NCBI GenBank assembly: GCA_964604305.1
Contig: CAZRYM010000007.1
Span: 1 to 63,941, forward strand
Length of the DNA: 63,941 nucleotides
Source of the DNA: JASUTC01 sp964604305
GTDB taxonomy: Bacteria; Thermotogota; Thermotogae; MWEM01
Direction: 5' to 3'
The notes beneath the pieces are model-generated. The model did not search any database. It was given only the letters and a program-made list of their open reading frames with translations, and was not told the DNA's origin. Made by a program: the position numbers and the translations under genes. How positions within the stretch are numbered: position 1 is the first letter of the stretch; each line of letters starts with the position of its first letter. Below are positions 35,222-43,190 of the stretch, piece after piece.

Positions 35222-36588
35222 TGTCAGGCATCGTTCATATCATTGGAGGGGGTCTTGCAGGTAGTGAATGCGCTTTATATCTTTCAGAAAGAGGAATAAA
35301 GGTTAGACTGTATGAAATGCGTCCTGAAAAAATGACACCGGTACACAAAACCGACGGATTATCTGAACTGGTTTGTTCAAATTCATTAAAATCGGAAATG
35401 ATTGAAAATGCTTCAGGAATGCTGAAAAATGAGTTAATGCTCTTAGGATCAACTCTTATTAAAATAGCTTATGAATCAAGGGTTCAAGCCGGTAAAGCCT
35501 TAGCCGTGGACAGAAATGTTTTTTCGGAAATGGTTACCAAATCTGTTGAAAAAAGGGTTGAAGTTATTAGAAAGGAAATAAATGACCTGAGTGATTTTGA
35601 TTTTGATAATGATTTTGTGGTTATCGCGACTGGCCCATTAACTACAACTGCATTGATGGATTCTTTAAAGAAATTATTAAACAGTGAAGATTTGTTTTTT
35701 TTTGATGCAGTTTCTCCGATAATTGAAAAAGAAGGAATAGATTTGTCCAGGGTTTTTTCAGGTGACAGATATGATCAATTCGATGAGAAGGGTGACCTTA
35801 AAGCAGGTGCGTATCTTAATTGTCCTATGGATAAATCAACTTACGAGATTTTTCGTGAGATGTTAATTAATGCAGAAGTATTACCTGTAAAAGATTTCGA
35901 AAAGAAACATCTATTTGAACGATGTCAGCCTATTGAAGAAATAGCCAGAAGTGGGGTTGATGCCATGCGATTTGGTCCTCTTAAACCAGTAGGATTGATA
36001 GATCCCAATACGGGTCGTGAGCCTTATGCGGTAATTCAATTGAGAAAAGAAAACAAGAATGGTTCCATGTATAACCTTGTTGGATTTCAAACCAGATTGA
36101 AGTGGCCAGAACAAAAAAAATTAATCCGGATGATTCCTGGATTGGAGAATTCGGATATACTTCGTTATGGTGTTATGCATAAAAATACTTATCTAAACAG
36201 CTCGAAACTTTTAAATGATGATTTTTCATCTAAATTAAACCCTAAATTATATTTTGCGGGGCAAATAACAGGAGTAGAAGGATATGTTGAAGCGATAGCC
36301 TCCGGGCATTATGTGGGCATGTGTATTTATAGAAATCTCAGGGGTTTGATGAAGTTCGTATTACCCGAGAGTACCATGATGGGAGGTCTTTTTTCATATT
36401 GCAGTTCAGCGGATGACTTGAAACCCATGTATGCAAATTTCGGTTTGCTACCGAAATTAGAAGAGAAAGTTCCAAAGAAGATGAGAAGATCAGAAAAAGC
36501 AAAAAGGGGTTTAAAGATTATGAAAGATTTTCTTCAACAACAAGAAATCAATCAGGAGTTGAAATATGAGTGGAAAAAAGATGTATGA
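35218..36588 (+). CDS. trmFO: Methylenetetrahydrofolate--tRNA-(uracil-5-)-methyltransferase TrmFO
   Basis: FAD- and folate-dependent enzyme making m5U54 in the tRNA T-loop, 456 residues. N-terminal FAD motif HIIGGGLAGSECALYLSERG, then MRPEKMTPVHKTDGLSELVCSNSLKS with the catalytic Cys, and GQITGVEGYVEAIASGHYVG near residue 345. The C-terminus is normal. It overlaps the ATPase gene upstream by 4 bases and thyX downstream by 23 bases. Confidence 0.97.
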   Translation: MMSGIVHIIGGGLAGSECALYLSERGIKVRLYEMRPEKMTPVHKTDGLSELVCSNSLKSEMIENASGMLKNELMLLGSTLIKIAYESRVQAGKALAVDRNVFSEMVTKSVEKRVEVIRKEINDLSDFDFDNDFVVIATGPLTTTALMDSLKKLLNSEDLFFFDAVSPIIEKEGIDLSRVFSGDRYDQFDEKGDLKAGAYLNCPMDKSTYEIFREMLINAEVLPVKDFEKKHLFERCQPIEEIARSGVDAMRFGPLKPVGLIDPNTGREPYAVIQLRKENKNGSMYNLVGFQTRLKWPEQKKLIRMIPGLENSDILRYGVMHKNTYLNSSKLLNDDFSSKLNPKLYFAGQITGVEGYVEAIASGHYVGMCIYRNLRGLMKFVLPESTMMGGLFSYCSSADDLKPMYANFGLLPKLEEKVPKKMRRSEKAKRGLKIMKDFLQQQEINQELKYEWKKDV

Positions 36589-37270
36589 GGTTTTGGATAA
36601 AGGTTTTATTGAATTAATAGACTTTATGGGATCTGATCTAAGGGCTGTGGAAGCTGCGAGAGTTTCTTTTCAGAAAGGCTTAAGTAAAGAAGCCAGAGAT
36701 AAAAAGCTCATCGATTATTTGATGGAAAATGGGCATGAAAGTCCTTTTGAACATATTGTTTTCACCTTCAAAGTGAAAGCTCCCATGTTCGTTGCCAGAC
36801 AATGGTTCAGGCACAGAATTTCCAGTTTTAACGAGATATCAGGTAGATATTCTATTATAAAACATGAATTTTATTACCCGGAAAGAATGAGAAAACAAGA
36901 CAAGGTAAATAAACAGGGGAGTCTTTTCGGATTCAAAGAAGAAGAGGCGACGAAGGCATTGGATATCATTGTAAAGCAGACTGAAGACTGTTATACGTCA
37001 TACGAGGAACTGCTTTCTAAAGGAGTTGCCAAGGAAATGGCGAGAATGGTACTTCCTGTGAATATCTATACTCAATGGTATTGGACTGTTAATTTAAGGA
37101 GTCTCATGAATTTTTTAAATCTGCGTGCTGACTCACATGCTCAATACGAGATACGAGAATATGCAGAAATAATCGCCAAAATATTTCATGAAAAATGTCC
37201 TTGGACATATGCTTCTTTTATTCGTCATTACTACAAAGGCGATCTTTTAATCGATAAAATGGGAGAGTGA
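36566..37270 (+). CDS. thyX: Flavin-dependent thymidylate synthase ThyX
   Basis: Makes dTMP from dUMP with methylenetetrahydrofolate and FAD, 234 residues. The ThyX signature RHRISSFNEISGRYS (usual RHRxxSxNExSxRY) is intact and FRHRI precedes it; DSHAQYEIREYA forms the C-terminal active-site part. AGGAG lies seven bases upstream of ATG 36566 inside trmFO. Pairing with trmFO places two methylenetetrahydrofolate users in one unit. Confidence 0.97.
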   Translation: MSGKKMYEVLDKGFIELIDFMGSDLRAVEAARVSFQKGLSKEARDKKLIDYLMENGHESPFEHIVFTFKVKAPMFVARQWFRHRISSFNEISGRYSIIKHEFYYPERMRKQDKVNKQGSLFGFKEEEATKALDIIVKQTEDCYTSYEELLSKGVAKEMARMVLPVNIYTQWYWTVNLRSLMNFLNLRADSHAQYEIREYAEIIAKIFHEKCPWTYASFIRHYYKGDLLIDKMGE

Positions 37271-37276
37271 TTTGAT

Positions 37277-37630
37277 TTGAAACTCGCTGAGATTTCTGAA
37301 GTACTTGAAGCTTTAATTGTGGTGGGAGAAGAAAAGAAAGATGATTTGGAAATAGAAAGAGCCGGTGCAGCTGATATGATGAGCGATGTACTGGCTTTTG
37401 CCAAGCCCGGTATGCTATTGATAACTGGTTTAAATACAGCGCAAGTAGTTAGAACCGCAAGTATCGTGGGTATCGGTGCAGTTGTTATTGTACGAAAAAA
37501 ACAAATTCCAGAATCTACAATAGAAGCTGCGAAATTATTTGGTATTCCTTTAATACATTCTCCACTACCTATGTATGTCGCCTGTGGAAAGTTGTACGAA
37601 AGAAAAATGAAGGATATCAAAAGTCTATGA
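37277..37630 (+). CDS. DRTGG-domain protein
   Basis: 117 residues, a stand-alone DRTGG-type domain. Seen: KLAEISEVLEALIVVGEE, the AADMMSDVLAFAKPGMLLITGL core and AKLFGIPLIHSPLPMY. In anaerobes such proteins cluster with CBS- and ATPase-domain proteins near [FeFe]-hydrogenase or acetate-kinase-related genes, where they are thought to be regulators. Here only the CBS-ATPase partner is adjacent. TTG start with GGGAGAGTG upstream. Confidence 0.78.
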   Translation: MKLAEISEVLEALIVVGEEKKDDLEIERAGAADMMSDVLAFAKPGMLLITGLNTAQVVRTASIVGIGAVVIVRKKQIPESTIEAAKLFGIPLIHSPLPMYVACGKLYERKMKDIKSL

Positions 37631-37648
37631 AGTTGAATTTGAGGGGTG

Positions 37649-38605
37649 ATGAAATTGAAAGCCACAGTTGACAAACTAATAGACCAAATGCAGCTGTTGT
37701 TCAAGGATTTATCGGCAAAAGACATAATGATACCAAATGTTATATCTATTTCATCTGATAGAACAATGGAGCAGGCAAAAGAATTGATGAGATTAAAGAA
37801 GATTTCCGGGTTACCAGTTGTCGATGACGGTAAACTTGTGGGATTGGTGAGTATTGAAGATATCATAAAAGCTTTGGAAAACAGGGAAATTCTCAACCCT
37901 GTAAAACAACACATGAGCAGAAAATTAAAAGTTATATCTCCTGATGCAAATCTTCCCAAGATATTTGAGCAGTTCACCAGACATGGTTTTGGAAGATTTC
38001 CTGTAGTTGATGAGAACAAAAAGCTTATCGGAATTATTACAAAAGAAGATATTTTGAGAAGTATTTTGGAAGAATTCAGAGTATTGTACGTCAGAGATAA
38101 AAGAATGTCAGATGTTTTAGATGGAGATGCCTTGAATCGTTCTCTAATTACAGGGGAAGAGATTAACAAATCCGGAGCTGATTTTGTATTTCCTATTGAC
38201 TATACAGAAATAAGTCTTTCTGGAATTGGTGCAGCCAAATTAAAAGATTTTCTCTTAAATCAAAAGAATATTCCGGAAGATATTGTAAGAAAGATAGCAA
38301 TAGCCACATATGAAGCAGAGACAAACGTGGTTATTCATAGCGGCAATGTGGGCACCGTTTATTGCTTCGTCCATGAAGATTATGTGAGGATACGGATTGA
38401 AGATCATGGTAAGGGTATATCCGATGTAGAAATAGCGATGACTGAAGGTTTTTCAACTGCAACGGACCAGATTAGAGAAATGGGTTTTGGTGCCGGAATG
38501 GGACTTCCAAATATCCAAAGATATTCGGATAAAATGGTGATTGTTTCGGAAGTAGACAAAGGTGTTGTATTGGAAATGCAATTCCATATCAAAAGCAGCG
38601 AATGA
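37649..38605 (+). CDS. CBS-domain/ATP-binding (RsbW-like) regulatory protein
   Basis: 318 residues. Two CBS domains (about 15-140) with AKDIMIPNVISI and VKQHMSRKLKVI starts, a linker with a DRTGG-like portion, and a C-terminal GHKL ATPase with N box YEAETNVVIHSG, EDHGKGI and FGAGMGLPNIQRYSD. This fused form is typical of the hydrogenase-linked regulatory modules of Thermotogota and Clostridia, probably sensing adenine nucleotides through CBS. Start 37649 (ATG) is chosen over GTG 37646, which is inside the GAGGGGTG site; TTG 37655 is also possible. Confidence 0.82.
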   Translation: MKLKATVDKLIDQMQLLFKDLSAKDIMIPNVISISSDRTMEQAKELMRLKKISGLPVVDDGKLVGLVSIEDIIKALENREILNPVKQHMSRKLKVISPDANLPKIFEQFTRHGFGRFPVVDENKKLIGIITKEDILRSILEEFRVLYVRDKRMSDVLDGDALNRSLITGEEINKSGADFVFPIDYTEISLSGIGAAKLKDFLLNQKNIPEDIVRKIAIATYEAETNVVIHSGNVGTVYCFVHEDYVRIRIEDHGKGISDVEIAMTEGFSTATDQIREMGFGAGMGLPNIQRYSDKMVIVSEVDKGVVLEMQFHIKSSE

Positions 38606-38618
38606 ACGGGGAGAGCAA

Positions 38619-39197
38619 ATGAAGGAAGATATTCTTGTAATTGAATTTAATCAGATCAAAGAACAGTTAACAGGAAATAAGGGATTAAAAAAGATAGATA
38701 AAGATAGTATGTTCCGGATTATTGAAAAAAACGGAATATTTAAAGATAGAGATAAGGTTGAAAATGACCCGAAATACAAACAAATCATTCCTTATATTGC
38801 CATGTACAATGATATGAACGAAATCCTAACTTTGAGAAGGTTAAAAACACAAAGTGAAAAGAGACTTCATAATAAACTAAGTCTTGGAGTAGGCGGGCAT
38901 GTGAATTTGGATGATTCACAATCTCCATTGGAAGCTTTTAAAAATGGAATGCAGCGGGAAATTGCCGAAGAAGTGAAAGTAGATTTAGTAGAAGAGCCTG
39001 AATTCTTAGGGATCATCTATGATGACAGCACAGATGTTGGAAAGGTTCATTTGGGAATGGCGTATAAAGTAAAAATTAATTTTCATGGAATCAACGAAGT
39101 GGATAAATTTGAATATTCCTGGAACAGTGCTGAAGAATTAAAAGATTATGTTGAAGAAATGGAAAATTGGTCAGCCTTTATTTTGAATGAATTATGA
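38619..39197 (+). CDS. Nudix hydrolase
   Basis: 192 residues. Nudix box around GGHVNLDDSQSPLEAF and MQREIAEEV (REx2EE intact). The N-terminal DKDSMFRIIEKNGIF region resembles a clostridial-type Nudix subgroup with unknown substrate. ATG 38619 has GGGGAGAG upstream and lies 13 bases after the CBS-ATPase stop; the longer frame from 38562 would run inside that gene. Confidence 0.85.
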   Translation: MKEDILVIEFNQIKEQLTGNKGLKKIDKDSMFRIIEKNGIFKDRDKVENDPKYKQIIPYIAMYNDMNEILTLRRLKTQSEKRLHNKLSLGVGGHVNLDDSQSPLEAFKNGMQREIAEEVKVDLVEEPEFLGIIYDDSTDVGKVHLGMAYKVKINFHGINEVDKFEYSWNSAEELKDYVEEMENWSAFILNEL

Positions 39198-39214
39198 TAG
39201 TAGAAGGTGATTGA

Positions 39215-39760
39215 ATGAGAAACATACTTTATAAGAATAAAAGGGTTGCTATTCCTTTTCTTGTCATAGTGATGACAGTGTTTATCCTGTCATCTTGTGG
39301 TGAGATACCGGAAGAGGGTGACTTTACTGTTTCAAAACTTGTTGACTTAAAAATTACAAATTATAAGGCCACTCAATACGAATTCTATAATGTCTCTGAT
39401 TTTTTAGCTAATGATTCGGTTGAAGGCAATATGATAACTGTGACTTATTCGGGAAAGAACGAAGGTTATGCCAAAATTGTATCTGCTCATACAACCAAAG
39501 CCAAAGGGGTATATTATATTTGGAGAGATTTTGCTAAGGAAAATAATGCCCTTTTTAAATCTTCTTTTACCGCAATTCCATTTATCATGGGTGAATACAA
39601 GGCAGAAGAAAATGATTTATTTATTGATTCCTGGTTCAAAGGCAAATGGTTTTTTTACATTGAAAGCGACAGTGTTGAAGAACTTGAATCAATACGCTTC
39701 CAATTAATTGACTTTTTTAAGAATCCGGATGTCATAAATGAAAGTGTGATAGATCTTTGA
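39215..39760 (+). CDS. Predicted lipoprotein, unknown function
   Basis: 181 residues with a signal segment (about 10-27) and lipobox LSSC, so lipidated and exported. The mature part is predicted alpha/beta with WRDFAKEN and SFTAIPFIMG motifs and resembles DUF6599-like lipoproteins, but I do not assign a function. GTGATTG lies upstream of the ATG. It overlaps the radical SAM gene by four bases. Confidence 0.72.
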   Translation: MRNILYKNKRVAIPFLVIVMTVFILSSCGEIPEEGDFTVSKLVDLKITNYKATQYEFYNVSDFLANDSVEGNMITVTYSGKNEGYAKIVSAHTTKAKGVYYIWRDFAKENNALFKSSFTAIPFIMGEYKAEENDLFIDSWFKGKWFFYIESDSVEELESIRFQLIDFFKNPDVINESVIDL

Positions 39761-40677
39761 TACCTTATAACAAACTCAATGATGCCTGGAAAAAGAAATA
39801 TGGCAAAAGGGTACAGAGAATTCCTGTTTCTACTGGGTTAGGCTGCCCTAACAGATCGAAAGCCGGTGGATTGAGAGGCTGTATTTTTTGCGATCCTACC
39901 GGGAGTGGGTTTGCGGCTGAATCACCAAAAATGCCCATAAAAGATCAAATCAAAACCATGATTAAAAGAGTTGAAAATAAATATGGAAGAGATCTTTTTT
40001 TTGCTGTTTATCTGCAATCTTATACAAATACCTACGCATCTACTGAAAAACTAAAAGAGATATTTGATTCACTGTTTATAGATGAAAGAATCCGTATACT
40101 CGATATATCGACCAGACCTGATTGCGTTGAAGAAGAGAAGTTGAATCTGATAGCCTCTTATAAAGAAAGAGCAGATATTATAATTGAGTACGGCCTCCAG
40201 TCTGTAAACAGAGAGACACTTAAAGACTTAAACAGAGGCCATACCTTAGCGGATTTAATTGATGCGGTTTTGAGAACGAAAAAGAAAGGTATAGATACAT
40301 TGGCTCATATGATAATGGATTTACCTCAGGATACATTGGATGATGTTATCGAAGCTTCACAAATACTAAGCGCTTTGGGAGTGAATGGAGTCAAACTGCA
40401 CTCGCTTTATGTTGTCAAAGATACTGAATTGGATAGAAGAATTATTGAAGGAAGGTACAACTTGCTATCTTTTGGTGAATTTCTTGAAAGAGAAATAACC
40501 TTTCTTGAATATCTTGACCCCTCTATAATTATTCATCGGCTGTGTTCTGAGCCGCCAAAAGAAAACGCAAAGGGAAATTGGGGAATGCTGAAAATAGAAA
40601 TTATTCAGCAGATTGAAAGGCTTATGAATGAAAGAAATACTTATCAAGGAAAACGATTTAATTACTTAAAAAGATGA
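39757..40677 (+). CDS. TIGR01212/YhcC-family radical SAM protein
   Basis: 306 residues. The radical SAM cysteines lie in GLGCPNRSKAGGLRGCIFCD (wide C-x-CxxC spacing typical of the family), followed by YLQSYTNTYAS and HMIMDLPQDTLDD, and C-terminal HRLCSEPPKEN. The substrate is unknown. TTG start at 39757 overlaps the lipoprotein stop; the murB start overlaps its own stop. Confidence 0.9.
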   Translation: MIPYNKLNDAWKKKYGKRVQRIPVSTGLGCPNRSKAGGLRGCIFCDPTGSGFAAESPKMPIKDQIKTMIKRVENKYGRDLFFAVYLQSYTNTYASTEKLKEIFDSLFIDERIRILDISTRPDCVEEEKLNLIASYKERADIIIEYGLQSVNRETLKDLNRGHTLADLIDAVLRTKKKGIDTLAHMIMDLPQDTLDDVIEASQILSALGVNGVKLHSLYVVKDTELDRRIIEGRYNLLSFGEFLEREITFLEYLDPSIIIHRLCSEPPKENAKGNWGMLKIEIIQQIERLMNERNTYQGKRFNYLKR

Positions 40678-41570
40678 CGGATATTACTGCAAAAGCGCTT
40701 ACCAAATTTCACTTAAAGGAAAACACACCACTAAAAGACCAGAGTACATTTAAAATAGGAGGAAAAGCAAGGTACCTTTTTCTTCCTAAGAATGAGTCAG
40801 AGTTAATAGACTTGATTAAATTTCTTGATAAAAAAAAGTTACGATTTCTTCTTTTTGGAAGGGCTTCGAATATTTTATTCGCAGATGAGATGAAAACGGA
40901 TTTTATAATCAGCACAAAATTATTGAATCGACGGGAATTCTCAGTGGATTATACTCTTATAGAAACGGGCTTGTCATTAAGAGAACTTTGTTATCAATGT
41001 GCCGAGAAAGAACTGTCAGGTTTGGAAGGTCTTTCAGGTATTCCCGGAACAGTTGGCGGTGCCGTTTATATGAATGCAGGTGCATATGGTTATTCATTTT
41101 CGGATGCTATCAGTGAAGTTATTGTATATGATCGTAAAAAAATGACCTATAGAACTTTTACGAAAAATGCTTGTGGGTTTGAATATAGAAAGAGCAGCTT
41201 TATGCAGCAAAATGAGATTATTCTTATGGTGAAACTAAAGTTACAGAAGGGGAAAAAAGAACAAATTCTAAAAAGCATGAAATCCTATGAGCTAAAACGC
41301 GCTCAAAGACAACCCCTTAATTATCCCTCAGCCGGTAGTGTTTTTAAAAAACCGTCACAGGACTTTTATCCGGCGGCAATTATTGAACAACTGGGGTTAA
41401 AGGGCTTTTGTGTTGGTGGAGCTTGTATTTCTTCAAAACATTCCGGTTTTATTATCAACACAAATCATGCTTCTGCTAATGATGTTAAATGCCTCATAGA
41501 GCACATAAGAGAAAAGGTATTTGAAAAAACAGGAATATTTCTTGAAACAGAGATCGAATATTTTGAATAA
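40674..41570 (+). CDS. murB: UDP-N-acetylenolpyruvoylglucosamine reductase
   Basis: FAD-dependent reductase making UDP-MurNAc, 298 residues. FAD-binding motifs FGRASNILFAD and LSGIPGTVGGAVYMNAGAYG; YRKSSF and the active-site PSAGSVFKKP (Ser) near 230; EIEYFE at the C-terminus. Short type IIb form, as in Firmicutes and Thermotogota. Its ATG overlaps the upstream stop as ATGA. Confidence 0.96.
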   Translation: MTDITAKALTKFHLKENTPLKDQSTFKIGGKARYLFLPKNESELIDLIKFLDKKKLRFLLFGRASNILFADEMKTDFIISTKLLNRREFSVDYTLIETGLSLRELCYQCAEKELSGLEGLSGIPGTVGGAVYMNAGAYGYSFSDAISEVIVYDRKKMTYRTFTKNACGFEYRKSSFMQQNEIILMVKLKLQKGKKEQILKSMKSYELKRAQRQPLNYPSAGSVFKKPSQDFYPAAIIEQLGLKGFCVGGACISSKHSGFIINTNHASANDVKCLIEHIREKVFEKTGIFLETEIEYFE

Positions 41571-41628
41571 AAAAACCTCTTGCGACAATCATCAAATATA
41601 AGAGTATTTGTTGTTGGAGGTGGTTATA

Positions 41629-42309
41629 ATGAAAAAAAATCTGATAATGAAAGCAAAGGCGTTTTCTCTCGTAGTTTTATTAACATGTGTTTTGAGTATG
41701 GTGGTTTTTGGAAATACCAATCAACCGGATCGCTTTAAGATTGACTTTAATAAATCTTATATCGTGGTCAATCCAGGGAATCTTTCTATGCAGGCTGTAG
41801 CTGAAAACAGTGTTTTATCTTATGGAGAAGATTGGGAAATAATCAAAATGAAATCCTATCTTTATCATATGAGACAACAAAATTGGAAGGGATTTTATTG
41901 GATGGTAAATACTGCCCGGAAAGAGGTATATAAAGTAGTCGGCAATCAATTTGGAACTCTCGGTGGAAATATGGATCAATTACCTGTAAATGTTTCTGTT
42001 GTAGGTGGGGCAAATAATAGTGAACCCGATAGATTCTTTCTCTATTTTTCTAACTCCTATCTTATCTTTATGCCAGATACTTCCACTTTGCAGATTGCCG
42101 CAGAAGGAATGGTAATTTCATACGGAGTTGATTGGGTAAAAGTGCAAATGAAACCTTATTTGTATCAACTTAAGAAAAATTCGTGGCAGGGATTTTACTG
42201 GCAGGTTAATACAAGCAGAAAGGAATTGTATATTGTTAGAAACGGACAATTAGGAACTTTTCAAGGAATTACAGAACTAAAACAATCGCCGGTCATCGTC
42301 TATTATTAA
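41629..42309 (+). CDS. Secreted protein with two tandem ~80-residue repeats
   Basis: 226 residues: signal peptide (about 1-28), then two copies of one module at 33-112 and 133-212, offset by exactly 100 residues. Shared positions: PDRF, SY, SYGxDW, MKxYLY, WxGFYWxVNTxRKExY and GTxxG. I do not recognise the family. The module is aromatic-rich, predicted beta/alpha, and probably acts outside the membrane. TTGGAGGTGG lies upstream of ATG 41629. The last gene before the strong hairpin at 42319-42357. Confidence 0.8.
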   Translation: MKKNLIMKAKAFSLVVLLTCVLSMVVFGNTNQPDRFKIDFNKSYIVVNPGNLSMQAVAENSVLSYGEDWEIIKMKSYLYHMRQQNWKGFYWMVNTARKEVYKVVGNQFGTLGGNMDQLPVNVSVVGGANNSEPDRFFLYFSNSYLIFMPDTSTLQIAAEGMVISYGVDWVKVQMKPYLYQLKKNSWQGFYWQVNTSRKELYIVRNGQLGTFQGITELKQSPVIVYY

Positions 42310-42318
42310 GTTTTTACA

Positions 42319-42357
42319 AATGGGGTCTGAACCGGTAGTGAGGTTCACGACCCCATT
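42319..42357 (+). terminator. Long hairpin, probable terminator
   Basis: Nine-base-pair outer stem (42319-42327 with 42349-42357) and six-base-pair inner stem (42328-42333 with 42342-42347), separated by one bulged base, followed by AAGTTTTG. Only a weak U tract, so termination is likely but not certain. Confidence 0.6.
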
Positions 42358-42483
42358 AAGTTTTGATCACAAACGAAATCAATCCCCCCTTAGTAAAAAT
42401 CTTTATTTCTGCGCTTCTTTCTGAATCACTACATCATCTGATGATAAATGCTATTCCAATAGCCAATTGTAAATTCTATTATA

Positions 42484-42492
42484 TGGTACAAT
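42484..42492 (+). promoter_or_regulatory. Promoter of the sigma-factor gene, extended -10
   Basis: TGGTACAAT 44 bases upstream of ATG 42537, one mismatch from the recurring pattern. Confidence 0.45.
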
Positions 42493-42536
42493 ATACCTGT
42501 AGGAAAATATTAAAATTATTTGAAAAGGGTGCTGAT

Positions 42537-43190
42537 ATGCCCATAACTATAGGAAAAAGAATACATAATCTTGAAGATAAAGAATTGATAAAAAAAAGAA
42601 AAAAAATAGGCGAAAAAAAGTTTTGGGAAGAGATATACAACCGATACGGCAAATATCTGAAAGCAGTTGTTGGTTATAAATATCCTGATTTCAGAGATTC
42701 TGCTGATGATATTGTCCAAGAGACCTTTTTGAGAATGGCTTTTGAAGATTTAAGCAGGGTTAAAAATCTCAAGGCTTTTTTGGCAACAACTGCAGCACAC
42801 ATTTCCATTGATATGCATCGGCAAAGAAATGCAAAAAAACGCGCTGATTCAAATACTGTCGCTTTAGATGCAGAAATGGGAAGTGAAGGAGATAATTCCT
42901 TCCTTGAGATTACAGAAAACGAAAAATCTGATGATCCCCTGGATCTTGCCATCGAAGAAATAAAAATCGAAGAGTATAAAAAAATCCTTCAAAGACTTCC
43001 TGAAGATTGTCGTGAGATGCTTTTACTTTCTGCTGAAGGAATGAAATATAAGGAAATTTCAGAGCATATGGGCATTCCCATTGGAACCGTTGGCACAAAA
43101 CTTCTGAGGTGCAGAAAGAAGTTAAAAAAGATTCTTGAAAAAGAAAAGGAATATTACACCCCATCAGAGGTTGGTAATGACAATAAATGA
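42537..43190 (+). CDS. ECF-type RNA polymerase sigma factor
   Basis: 217 residues. Region 2 around WEEIYNRYGKYLKAVVGYKY and DSADDIVQETFLRM; region 4 with LPEDCREMLLLSAEG and GIPIGTVGTKLLRCRKKL helix-turn-helix. Acidic linker between. The start ATG 42537 is chosen because AAAGGGTG lies eight bases upstream; the longer frame from 42363 has no site. No anti-sigma factor is adjacent. It overlaps the next gene by 14 bases. Confidence 0.88.
   Translation: MPITIGKRIHNLEDKELIKKRKKIGEKKFWEEIYNRYGKYLKAVVGYKYPDFRDSADDIVQETFLRMAFEDLSRVKNLKAFLATTAAHISIDMHRQRNAKKRADSNTVALDAEMGSEGDNSFLEITENEKSDDPLDLAIEEIKIEEYKKILQRLPEDCREMLLLSAEGMKYKEISEHMGIPIGTVGTKLLRCRKKLKKILEKEKEYYTPSEVGNDNK

Noticed and set aside
37231..38169. 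312-residue open frame antisense to the DRTGG and CBS-ATPase genes
   Set aside because: The plus-strand frames carry clear domains and ribosome binding sites; the minus frame has low-complexity Ser/Ile/Phe content.
41571..41628. Short inverted repeat (caaata/tatttg) after murB
   Set aside because: Six-base stem with no U tract, and the next gene has its own ribosome binding site; not convincing as a terminator.
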